From Chlorops oryzae (Eukaryota; Arthropoda; Insecta; Diptera; Chloropidae), in contig CM035806.1 in assembly GCA_020466095.1 (NCBI GenBank), positions 128,665,679-128,729,678 on the forward strand: a stretch of DNA of 64,000 nt, written 5' to 3'. The notes below the pieces were generated by a model that was not told the origin of the DNA, made no database searches, and saw only the letters and a list, made by a program, of their open reading frames with translations. Position 1 is the stretch's first letter. Every line of letters begins with the position of its first letter. Shown here in pieces: positions 46,050-56,473 of the stretch. The position numbers and the translations under genes were made by a program.

Positions 46050-46700
46050 ATTTTCTCGAAATACTGACGTGATGGAATTTTTTTTTGAAATTTTTCAGCA
46101 CACAAAAATCTAGTAGAACCACCACTGTTATTTAAAAATGGGTTTTCGATGCAGGCCTGTGTAATAAAAAAAATTTTTTTGCTCTGGAAATTTTCGAACC
46201 TCTCTATGTTAACCGTCATGGCCTCTTCACCAAGCGTTTTGGACATTTGCTGCGATTGTTTTTTTTCGCAGTTCAGCCACAGTTCTGGCCAATTTTGTGG
46301 GTGAAAGTAAATATTTAGGCACAAATTCGACGTTATTGTCTTCAAACCATTCTATGGTTAATTTTGCATAGTGGATGCCAAGTCAGGCCCAAACAATGGG
46401 AAATATGTGGTGCTTTTTATATAAAGAAATAAGTAGCTTCTTTAAGCACTTTTCCACGTAGTTGTATCTTACAGTTTATAGTCCCTATTGTTGTATACGA
46501 TTTACTTTTTAAGCCACACGAACAGAATTCCTGTCAAACGGTCTAATTTTTCTACTGGAAGCTGCGAATTCTGCCTTCAAGTATGTTTCTACATTCATCA
46601 GGATGCATCTTTCACGGCCACAAAAAAGCTTTTCGTACAGATTTTTAGCACGGTATTGGAGCGAATATTTTCGATAGTCAAAAATCCGTTCATTCTTTGA
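46050..46700 (-). pseudogene. Degraded IS630-like transposase, C-terminal part
   Basis: The minus strand, with frame changes, gives HYAKLTIEWFEDNNVEFVPK, typical of the region after the second catalytic Asp in insect IS630/Tc1-like transposases (D-L-A-S-x-HYAK...WF...NNV...PK). The expected PPNAPEXRPIE motif has decayed. Upstream (46400-46700) is a poorly conserved N-terminal part. No terminal repeats identified. Confidence 0.45.
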
Positions 46701-47004
46701 GGTTTACCCATTTAATCACATCTTGAGGAAGGGGGCGGGCGAGTGTCTATAATTCTTGAATTAAGCTCCGTTTGTAAAGGCTTAAAATTATTTTAATTGG
46801 GTTTTTAAATATGCGAATGCATACCTTTAGGTGCCGAATTTCAATATTTTCTATTGCCCTACTCATGATTGACTTACTCCTACACAGACTTACACAAGAA
46901 ATCTCAATTCGTTCTACACCTATAACTTCGTTTTCTAGATAATTCATTCGCCTCTTTGATTCGTTATGCTTTTTGTATAGTTTGAAATAATTTTTTGGAC
47001 TTAC

Positions 47005-47248
47005 TTGACCACCGGGCGCTGGTGCTCCTACGGTATTATTAATCGTATGCAATACTTCAACGTAGAGTTTTTCCTTTTCCTCCGGCGGATCAGGTTTTTC
47101 TTCACTGCTCGTTGGTGTGTCACGTTCTTTTTCCGGATTCGCTTCAGCACGTGTCTCAGCGGCGTGAGTTGCCGACATTCTTCGGTTTTCTCGTTTCCAG
47201 CCTAACGACGTAAAATTTTCGAAATATGAATTGTCCGTTTCTTTAACG
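47005..47248 (-). CDS. stac: stac exon: acidic/charged linker leading to C2A
   Basis: This exon encodes VKETDNSYFENF through a Glu/Pro/Lys-rich stretch to EVLHTINNTVGAPAPGGQ. The acceptor follows a run of pyrimidines (cag at 47249-47251, minus) and the donor is GTAAGT (46999-47004). It is 244 bp, enters by completing a split Gly and ends on a codon boundary, as the next exon requires. The Met at RRMSATHAAE could be an internal start for a shorter isoform if the upstream exon is skipped. The segment KLYVEVLHTINNTVG is the conserved lead-in to the C2A region of this family. Confidence 0.8.
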
Positions 47249-47364
47249 CTGAAAAAAAAAAGGACTAAGGTTAGAATGAAGAGTGAATTTTCACATTTTT
47301 CACACATCCTAAGCGTCATACGTGAATGACATGAGACATATGTATGTATTTACATATACAGTTT

Positions 47365-47903
47365 CCCAGCGGAAAATTATGTCCTGCATGACAATGTCAT
47401 CAGTGATGTCATCGATGACATACAGTTGACATTGTCATGCATGACATCTTGGAGGACATGTCATCGTGGTGGGATGCTTTTCATGTGCTTGAATCTCATT
47501 GGCTATTGAAATTTAAATAAGGTCTTAGCGTCCGTTGAACGTTAGCATGAAGTGTCGTAGATGATGAGTGCTCGTCTCATAATCCGAAGATCACGGGTTC
47601 GATCCCTGGCTGAGGCGAACAAAAATTTTTAAAAAATAGATTTTTTTAAATTTTCGAAATATTCAAAGAGAGCGCAACGAAGAGAGTTTCTATAAATTGA
47701 CATTTAAAGATAAAAAGAGCAATGTGCTGCTCTCAAATGCTTTTTTCGCTATCGCACCTCCTTGCATGACATTGTCACCGGTGAAATCACTGTCCAACTC
47801 CTGTACAAATGTCATGCTAGGCGTACTACGAATTGTCACGCATGCCAGGGTGACAAGTCACCCTGACTTCACCGGTGATGTCAGGGTGACATTTCCCGCT
47901 GGG
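47365..47903. mobile_element. CCCAG-ended element with tRNA-like core (copy B)
   Basis: Ends CCCAGCGGAAAA and complement CCCAGCGGGAAAT. Arms rich in (a)tgacat/(a)tgtcat repeats form several hairpins. The middle carries a tRNA-like B box (47551-47619). Starts about 115 bp upstream of a stac exon. A solitary right end of this family lies at 54750-54888. Confidence 0.7.
47551..47619 (+). repeat. tRNA-like core in copy B
   Basis: GGTTCGATCCC B box at 47596-47606, preceded by gtgtcgtagatgatgagtgc as a decayed A box. Aligns to the core at 11461. Confidence 0.6.
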
Positions 47904-48535
47904 TTATCAGTGACTGCGTGAGCGAGTGTGGATTATATTGATTGTTGATAGAGATAAGTAGACGAAAAGCACGAATTTCAGTGGGTGTATGCTAAGGATT
48001 CAATGGAATACCGAAGAGCTTCTTTATGGAATAAATGAGTTAGAATTTCAGTATTGCAATGACTCGACTCTTAATCGTACAACAGTTTCTACGTTAACTA
48101 CGTATACTGCGCCATGACGCAGTTGTTGAACTTACATCAGCAATATCAACACACGGGGTCAGTGGAGTCCGTCCGGCTCTAAAATTCGTACTTCTTTTGA
48201 ATTTACTTTATAGCACTTTTTCGTGATCCTGGTTATGAAACTCGTGTTATTACGTGAAAGAAACCGCAGCAATTGTTACAGCTCAGCTTCAAGCAAAAAC
48301 AAACAAAAAATTTTTGAAAGTTAAATAAAAAAATGCAAGCACTCATGATGAACGCGAGAGCAACAAAAATGGTCAGGCAACCAAAGGTCAAAATACATAA
48401 CGATAATCTTAAATAGTGCAGCAAATGATGTAGTGAGCCTCGTCGAGAAATAAGAACCCAGTAGGGAAATATCTCCTGCAGGTAAAAGTCAACAGTCAGT
48501 TACATAGGGACATATTTCTAGGTGACTTCTTGGGA

Positions 48536-48607
48536 ACCTTGAGTCATAGCGTGCCGTATGCACCTAACAACCCAAAAGGTCTTGAGTTCGATCCCGTAAC
48601 CAGGCAA
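48536..48607 (+). repeat. tRNA-like (SINE-type) sequence
   Basis: Decayed A box (tcatagcgtgccgtatgc) and B-box-like gagttcgatcccg about 35 bp later. Confidence 0.45.
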
Positions 48608-48828
48608 ACAATACTACTCAGTAAAAAGGTTAAATATTAAAACCAATCATAATAAAACAAAATCTTTTTTAGTCTTAAATTTGAATTTAAATACTAAAAT
48701 GTTTTATTTTAAAACCTTTTGGTTTTAAATGGTCTCAAAAACGAAAAAAATTCTCAAATTGTCAAATTGTTCTCGCGAATATATACATAGCTATCATATA
48801 TTGTACATACGAGGCGCGAATGATATAT

Positions 48829-48898
48829 CTTGGTAGCGTAGTGGGAGCTTGCGTGCTTAGCAATCCGAACGGCTCGAATTCGAACCCTGTCGCAGGCG
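48829..48898 (+). repeat. tRNA-like (SINE-type) sequence
   Basis: A box TAGCGTAGTGGGAG and B-box-like GAATTCGAACCC, closing in cgcaggcg. Confidence 0.55.
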
Positions 48899-49093
48899 AA
48901 ACCCTGATCCAATCGGCGAGGAGGAAACATTCATAGTTGCCAGCCATGAAGTGAAGTGTCCATCGTGTCTTTACAAATGTGTGTCATGTGATGCTGTTTT
49001 AAAAATTCCTGCGAGTTCTGCTGGAATCTTTCTTGTTAATGTTTTTTCTGTAAAAAATTTTGTTGAAAGCTTTTTATTCCTCTAAGTTTTTTA

Positions 49094-50216
49094 GGTGCTG
49101 ATTATGTATGGCAACTTTTTTTTAGTTTGGTTGCCTTTCGCGCAAGGCAACCAAATTGCGATTACGTATGGCAACTAGAACATGCAGCTGATTTTTTAGT
49201 TGCCTCACAAATTTTGTAGCGATTACGGATGGCAACGCTTTTTCGGTTCGGTTGCCTTAACAGTCAAAACAAGGCAACTGCTATTTAGCAGTTGCCTTTT
49301 CCATTTTTCAGTTGCCTGGGGGTGCAATAGTTCGTAAAATGGAACATAGTTAAATGAAATTTTTTTTAAATACAAAAGTATTGTAATTATTGATAGTTTT
49401 TATCTATTAAAGACAAAATGGTGATAGCAAAAAAAAAATATTAACAAAAATTAAAGGAGGTTTTGGAACAGCATCCAGATATAGGGCGGTGAAAGATTTG
49501 GAATACATTTGCCGAATAGCTGAATCGTTAAGTACTAACTTTAGTTTAATGAAATAATCCAATGATTCCATTAATGTACATGATTCCAGAATGTACTGAA
49601 ATCCAGATTTTCTGTAAAGATCCAGTTTCGAAGAATTTTTTAAGCCTCTATGATGTTCCACATATTCGTCGCTCTAGAACATTTTGCTCTCCTTTTAGCA
49701 CTATGCATATTGGTGTTTGTTCCAAAACCATATTAAAGACATTTCCACATCTATCCACGTCGCGTTTTATTCATCGAGTACATAGCGCGATGTCTCATTG
49801 CTTAGTTGAATTAAAAACAATTTAAATGGATTTTGAACGTGCCGGCTGCTTGGCTGTTGCAATTTCTTCAACGTATTACGAATCCTCCTGTGCGCCCTGG
49901 TCTCTGATTTTCAGTGAGTAAAAAGATCTCCTAAATAACCTCCATATATTTCTTTTTATCGCGTAATTTGTGAACCTGATGCATAAACTTCAAAAAAACT
50001 GTTTCAAATCAACAAATTTCAAAAAATATTGATGCTTTCTTTGAAACATATGTTTTTAGTTGCCGAAAATGCTAGATTTTCAGTTGGCAACGCGACGCAA
50101 TAGTCAACCAAAATAAGTTGCCATCCGTAATCGCAATTTCTAGTTCGGTTGCCTTAATAGTTCGGTTGCCTCTGAGGCAACTCAACTTTTTTTGGTTGCC
50201 ATACATAATCAGCACC
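49094..50216. mobile_element. PIF/Harbinger-type element, 1,123 bp, TTA duplication
   Basis: Ends GGTGCTGATTATGTATGGCA and exact complement. TTA at 49091-49093 and 50217-50219. The subterminal 200 bp at each side carry many gttgcc/ggcaac copies, candidate transposase-binding repeats. The interior frames (around 49407-49825) are not recognisable. Confidence 0.93.
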
Positions 50217-50382
50217 TTATTATACTATATAATTATTATCTACTTCTTCCTCCAAAAAAAAAAAAAAGACGCTTGCCTGAACGGGGATTGAACTCGCCGA
50301 CATTAGATTGTATGGCAATGTTTCTTATTTCTTTTTGCTCTATGCATAAAAGTTTTTTTTTGAACTCATACAGAAAGCTCTA

Positions 50383-50586
<204 letters not shown>

Positions 50587-51574
50587 ACTTAAACCAAAGA
50601 GGTTATTAAATTTAAGCTCTAGTTTTTACTGTGTATACACTGATTTGAAGATAAGCCTTTAGACTATTTCCAGTCAAAAATAGAGCGTTCTTTAAGGGTA
50701 GGCTAGACGATATGGTAAGGAACCAAATTTTGGCTGTTTTTAAGTAATTTTTTGTCCCAATCCAGTCCAAACCGTGTAACCACCAACCATACGTATGGCC
50801 AAATGTCATTTGGTTACGTTTGTTCATGCTGCAGCCAAACGTTTAGATGCCAAACTAGCCATATCGTGTAACACCCCTTTGGGACAACACGGACTTTGTT
50901 TAACAAATGGGACAAATTTGCGCTGATTTGTCATTTGGTCAAGCTCAAAAATAGACCCATGACCAAATGGCAAACGTTTTTGTCGAAACTTAAGATAAAT
51001 TCAAGCGGTTTTTTAAAAAAAGTTGTTTTATCAGAGATCCGAAATAACTATTAAATTTTTTTCTGAATCGAAAAAATTTCCTACGAAACGACGAAAATTT
51101 TAGTTCGTCAGTCGATAATACTTATGATTGGGAATTTTTATTTTTCGTTGCTTAAAGTGTTAATTTTTCAATAAATATTTTTTGCTTTGTCTGATAACAA
51201 TTATGAATGAGAAAATTTTTTTTCCGTTGCTCAGAATTTTTATTTTCTAATAAAATTTTTTTACGTTGCCTAATAACAATTATGAATAAGAAAAAAATTT
51301 TTCCGTTGCTAAAAATTTTTATCTATCAATAAAAATTTTTTACATTGCCTGATAACAATTATGAATGAGAAAAATATTCTCCCGTTGCTTATAACTTTTA
51401 TCTATCAATAAATAGATTTAGCGTCGCCTCAAAACATTTGTCAATGAGAAAATAGCTCTTCTGCTGCTTATAACTAGAGCGTGCAAAAATTTTAAAAAAT
51501 GTTGCAACAACAAATTTAAGTTCTTGTTGGGAAGAGCAATAAAGGCATTTACTTCTTTCTATTAGAATCAGCTG

Positions 51575-51975
51575 GATAAAAAATGGTTTAAAGAAGAAAA
51601 AAATAATTTTTCATCCAGACAATGCACCTGCTCACAAAGTGCTTTGAAAATGGCTAAATTCAAATAATTAAAGTACGAATTGCTTGAACATCCACCGTAT
51701 TCACCAGATTTGGGTCCCTGCGGCTACTATCTCTACAGAAATCTCAAATAATTCCTTCGTGGAAAGTATTTTTCGTGAAATGAAGAGGCCATAGCAGCCG
51801 TAAACGGCTATTTTGTCGAGCTTCCGGAAAACCATTATAAGGATGGGATAAACTTGTTGGAAGATCATTGCAACAAGTCAATTGAGCTTCTAAGAGATTA
51901 TATTGAATAAAAAAATAAATTTCGTAACCAAAACGGTATTCTTTCATTTCGAGCGCAAAAACTTTTCAACCAACC
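51575..51975 (+). pseudogene. Mariner transposase C-terminal fragment nested in the hAT
   Basis: With stops and frame changes reads FHPDNAPAHK, then YELLEHPPYSPDLGPCGYYL, NEEAIAAVNGYFVELPENHY and KSIELLRDYIE. Second and third catalytic aspartate motifs of a DD34D mariner, not the irritans type. Ends at a tcaaccaacctg terminal sequence. The 5' half is missing. Confidence 0.8.
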
Positions 51976-52090
51976 TGGATGAATAAAAAATCCTACATAT
52001 ATAAATTTATGTCACTTTAAAACAATAATTATAAGTATAAAGTTTTTATTGAAACGCAATAAATAATAACTTAAAAGTTAAAACAAAATG

Positions 52091-53118
52091 TTAATTATTA
52101 TTTAATTTAACGAAAAGGGTTCGAGCGAGAGTTTCGTCGGCCAAATTGCACCTTTTGTCTGTAAGAAGAAGCCTTAAAGACGAAAAAGCCCTCTCAACAG
52201 ACACTTGGGTAGCTGGAGCAGCGTGCACAATGTGCGCCAGTTTTCGCAAGTATGGATTTTTGAATTTTTGTTGCTCCCAATATTCTAAAATGTCAGCTTC
52301 GACATCAAGACTTCCACCTTTAAAATTATCGATTTCTGCATAGGCTTTTAAAACTTCTTGGGAAACATGATCTTCTACTTCATCTTCTGAAGATGAGTCA
52401 ACTTCGATTTCTTTTAGCGATGATCTGAGTAACGAAGTTGCGCTCTGATCCAATGAGTCATCAATGAATGAAGTTAAATTTTGCGATTCTCCCGTTGGAA
52501 AAACATCAGGCTCAATTGAAATGTTAAGCTGGGAAAAAAACCAATTTATATAGCAATTTACTCTGAAAAATTAACAAACAATATTTGTAGAACAACCTGT
52601 TTCGGCCCAATCATTTGATTTGCAAGCCCTTTAAGGTGTTCTCTTGCGTCGCAGAGTCCATTTTTATGGACACCATTCGATTTTGGACAGCAGCTATTAT
52701 GTCTGCCTTTATTTTTAAATACCGCGCATTTATAAGTTCGCAAACGTTTGCCGATGTGACAGGAGTCAACCCAACTCCCTGGAAAATTGGTGCGGAAAAA
52801 GTTTTAAACGCAAAAGAATCAAAAAAAAGCAAATGGCAAGCAATGCTTAGTTGCAAGCTCAATGCAGGCATCAGAAACATCTTGTTTTGATAATTCAACC
52901 GAAAATTTAACTTTTTTGGCATTATCATTCAGATCTTCACATTCGCTTTTCCTTTTTCCTTCTTCATAAACCTCCAAATGGGCTGTTTTTAAATGCCTCT
53001 TCAAATTGGTAGTATTATCACCAATAAATTTTGAAGAGCATATTTTGCACACATTACGTGAATTGTTTTCTTCACGGTTAAAAAAATCCCTAATAAAAAG
53101 GTTTCTCTTACGTCCCAT
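52091..53118 (-). pseudogene. hAT transposase, internally deleted
   Basis: Starts MGRKRNLFIRDFFNREENNS with a BED-type zinc finger (CKICSSKFIGDNTTNLKRHL..H). A frameshift near 52830 then gives LPFAFFDSFAFKTFSAPIFQ and LINARYLKIKADIIAAVQNR. The catalytic middle, roughly 300 residues in the family, is missing near 52560. It ends with an intact dimerisation region (NPYLRKLAHIVHAAPATQVS, VERAFSSLRLLLTDKRCNL). Non-functional; the element would need a transposase from elsewhere. Confidence 0.88.
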
Positions 53119-53689
53119 TATGAAAAATTGTATTCGAAGAAAAGTTTTTATGGAAACTTTTTTAAAGAAAACTGAATTAAAAACTATTTTCAGAAACTCG
53201 CGGCTAACTTGAAATACACCTATAACATTTAAAAGTGAAGTTTTTCTCATTGACAAATGTTTTGAGGCGACGCTAAATCTATTTATTGATAGATAAAAGT
53301 TTTAAGCAACGGAAAATTTTTTTTCTCATTTATAATTGTTATCAGGCAACGTAAAAATTTTTTATTGAAAGATAAAAATTTGGAGCAACGGAAAAATTTT
53401 TTTCTTATTCATAATTGTTATAAGGCAACGTAAAAAAATTTTATTGGAAAATAAAAATTCTGAGCAACGGAAAAAAATTTTTTCTTCAATAACTGTTATA
53501 GCAGGATGAAATATATTTTCATTGTTTGAAACAGTTATCCGACAATAAATTTTTTTTCAATTAAATTTTAATAGTTACAGTCCAATTTTTTTCCATATTT
53601 CTTATAACTGTTATGTCTCTGGGTTTTATATATTTATTTGAACAGTAATCTAAAATTTTTTGAAAGAAATCGCTAAATACCTCAACGTC

Positions 53690-54007
53690 AAAATGAGCCT
53701 TCCACAAGCTTTTTCGCATAATTGTATCCTTTTTGGCTATAAGGGGTGAAACCAACGAAAGCAGATTTTCGAACTGAGCTTTCGTCATTCGAAGAAAATT
53801 TTTGTACAATTCGGCCTTTTCTTCTTCCAGGTCTTTGTACAACTTTGCGCAAAACCCTTCTTGGTCCCGATGAGTAACCCAATTCCTTACCCAAACTCGG
53901 GGACGCTTACGAGGCTTTTCAAACACAGTTCGGTCCGAATCGTCGTCAAAAATATAGCCGGCCAATACAACGGCAAGAATTCTTTTATTTTTTGCATTTA
54001 GCGACAT
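53690..54007 (-). pseudogene. HARBI1-like nuclease, N-terminal fragment
   Basis: Starts MSLNAKNKRILAVVLAGYIF. The stretch RPRVWVRNWVTHRDQEGFCA, then FLRMTKAQFENLLSLVSPLI and AKKDTIMRKS, is the conserved N-terminus of PIF/Harbinger (DDE_Tnp_4) nucleases. After MRKS the sequence no longer fits and the frame runs into the hAT end. The catalytic DDE part is gone. Confidence 0.82.
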
Positions 54008-54480
54008 TTTTTAAAAATTTTATTTAAACAATCTCTGGCCGATGTGTTCACTCTATGCACAACAATATTATTTAGCGTCAATTGACAGTTGCCCATAATT
54101 TAATTTGGTCACTATCGTGCATATCATGTAACACCCAAGCAAACCGAAAAAGCAATTTGGGACCGAACAATATTTGGACACTTTCTAGAATTGGTGGTTC
54201 GCAAACGTTTTGGGACAAAATGTGCATATCGTGTAACCGCCAAACAAATGTCTTGCTGACTAATGAGCATACAAGCCAAAATTTAACCAAATGATTTCAA
54301 CCAAACGTTTGGTCATTAACCATATCGTCTAACCGTCACTTTACACACGTACACACAAGCGTAATGCATTTGAGTGTGGGGTATGAAATATATATACATA
54401 TATCATATGAAGCGAGTTCCCCCACACTCAGGAAAGGGCTCGCAACAACATAACATAATTTCTATAAAAATAAACGTTTA

Positions 54481-54728
54481 TGGGCTCTACGCAGATATGC
54501 AGGAAGTATAGAGCTCGTTCTTGTGAAGAAAGGAAATCCGAGTTGAAATTTTGATGAGAGGTCGACAGAAATATAGAAAATTTATGATTTAAATGCAACC
54601 CTGCATGTTCGATTGCTTTTAATCTGCGTATTCGTTGAAGTATCAGAAGTAACTCAAAGTACTTCTTCGTTTTTTTTGCATGTGTTTAGTATAGGAAATT
54701 TCCTTTCTGCATATCTGCTTAGAGCCCA
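54481..54728. mobile_element. PIF/Harbinger-type MITE with TTA duplication
   Basis: Ends TGGGCTCTACGCAGATATGC and complement of TGGGCTCTAAGCAGATATGC. TTA at 54478-54480 and 54729-54731. 248 bp, non-coding. Confidence 0.88.
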
Positions 54729-54749
54729 TTACAATAAACGTCGCTTTCG

Positions 54750-54888
54750 CATCCCCTAGGGTGAAAAAGTCACCGAGGACTTCACCGTCAGTTCCTGTGC
54801 AAACGTCATGTAAAGTTTCGTACGAAATGTGCCGGATCCACACTCACCCCGACGTCATCGATGCTGTCTGGGTGACTTTTCCTGCTGG
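54750..54888. repeat. Right-end fragment of the CCCAG/tRNA-core family
   Basis: cagttcctgtgcaaacgtcatg...gacgtcatcgatg...ctgggtgacttttcctgctgg resembles the right arm of 47365-47903. Confidence 0.6.
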
Positions 54889-55609
54889 TAAATGCATATC
54901 TCTTTTTTGAAATCGTACATTATCATAACCACTGAAACGCAAATTGAAAAGTTTTCTCTTTCAAGGTTAATGTCGAACGAAAGATATGACATTGAAATCA
55001 AAATGAACGCGTTCTCAGTACTTTGTTAAAAAGTGTTGCCGAGTGGCTGAGTGCAATAGAGTGCTGTGGATAAGTGCTTATAGCAACGACTGAATTTACA
55101 CCAATGGGATAGGTACCTATCAGGCGCGTCCCCAGGTGGCGGATAGGGGTAAGCCACCCTACGATACTGGGTGGCAAGCAGAGCCATAGCTTCAATAGCA
55201 AAACTCTGCCGCGGACCAACCTCCCTCTGGCGGAAGGGGCAATGATTCAGCGAGATATACCGACGGGGACGTATGTCCCCGGCAGAGTCACTCATGTCGG
55301 GAAGACCACTGCTGAGCGAATCTTGGCAAAGCTATCTATTAAGTCCGAATGGCTGTCTAACATCTAAGCGTCTCGGGGAGCAGGCAGATGCCCCGAATTA
55401 AATGCATCTGCTGAGATACTAGCTAATCGGTCAGCCCAAATCGTTGGGAAGTGCGGCTATCTTTCAGACCGATGGACCATCCTTAGTAAGGTCATGTCTC
55501 TGCTCTGGATGATCCGCTGATAGTCGAGCGGGGTGAAGGAAAACTCCCTGGATAGTCATCTGCCATTCTTTTTGGGCAATGGGCCTTGTGGAATATCAGA
55601 TGACTAAAC

Positions 55610-56392
55610 CCACAAAAACCCCCTAAACTCGCAGTGGACTGCTACGCCGTGCAAGGCTCGAAACCAACCTTTGCCGAAAAAGTCTGCCTCAATAAGGTAG
55701 CCGTTCTATTCCCAAACTTCCCAGAGGACATCTGGTCCACTGCGCAGCTGGGGTAGATACAAAAGACCATCATTGACAAAGTCTTTGATGCTCGAAACGG
55801 CCCGGTGAAGCCCCACTTTGCCGGCTACAGTTTCAAGCCCGGCTGGTTAGTCGTTAACTGTCTGGATAATGAAACTGTAGCCTGGATCAAGGAGGCGGTA
55901 CCCACCATAAGACCCTGGGAAGGAGCCGAACTAAAGGTTGTGGACGAGGCAGAAGTGCCTAAAGCCAAAATCTTTATCGGCTACTTCCCCGGATGTGGGG
56001 CTTGGACGAACGAACGCATCTTGGGACAAATTGAAGCCCAAAATTCAGGCGTTCGTCTAAGTGAATGGAGGGTACTGAGTAGGCTTGAGAGGGGAGACGT
56101 GGTGGAGCTTGCTATGGCCCCAGACTCACGCTCAGCCGAAACGGTCGAGAAGCTGGGCAACAAGGTCTTCTATGGCCTCGGCAGTGCCCAATTGAGACCC
56201 AGGCTAAAGGGAAACAGGGCCCAAGCAGCACCCCCCAAAAAGATGGACGATGGGCCTTCGACATCGAAGGCAGCTCGTGAGTCCATACAAAATAAGGCCA
56301 AGAGCGGGACGGTCGCCACGAAGCCGGCAGAAGAGGGCAAAGCTAGTGCCCAACGACAAAAATCTTCTGCAAAAGGTCGGCTGAGAAAGTAG
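55610..56392 (+). pseudogene. LINE ORF1 (DUF4780-type), with one nonsense codon
   Basis: The 3' part after 55757 reads KPHFAGYSFKPGWLVVNCLD ... SEWRVLSRLERGDVVELAM, a DUF4780-type domain found in ORF1 of insect LINEs, with a basic Lys/Ser/Ala-rich tail. Upstream, the same frame reads VDCYAVQGSKPTFAEKVCLN and is cut by TAG at 55754-55756. No convincing ATG upstream. ORF1 products bind element RNA; here it is probably not made in full. Confidence 0.75.
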
Positions 56393-56473
56393 GAAAAGAA
56401 CGACCCAGATGCATTGGCCACGGTGCATAGCACGAAAGACGGTAAAGTCCGAAAGGCCCGGAAGGGGAATTAA

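Larger units (their letters stand above)
47904..49093. other. Intron sequence with two further tRNA-like sites
   Basis: Apart from the tRNA-like sites at 48536 and 48829 nothing is recognised. A ttttaaaacc/ggttttaaa palindrome lies around 48630-48730. Confidence 0.45.
51032..53621. mobile_element. hAT element nested in the Harbinger element
   Basis: CAGAGA ends with 8-bp flanks TGTTTTAT/GGTTTTAT (7 of 8 match; 51024-51031 and 53622-53629). Each side has about 400 bp of inverted subterminal sequence made of several copies of a ~90-bp unit (ccgttgct...aataaaa...ttgcctgataacaattatga). It contains a broken transposase and a mariner fragment. Confidence 0.88.
50695..54340. mobile_element. PIF/Harbinger element hosting a hAT insertion
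   Basis: Ends AGGGTAGGCTAGACGATATGG and complement of AGTGACGGTTAGACGATATGG. TTA at 50692-50694 and 54341-54343. It carries the N-terminal part of a HARBI1-like nuclease gene. Without the hAT insert (51032-53621) it is only about 1.05 kb, so it was already internally deleted. Motifs such as cgtgtaac and accaaa(t/c)g recur in both subterminal regions. Confidence 0.9.
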
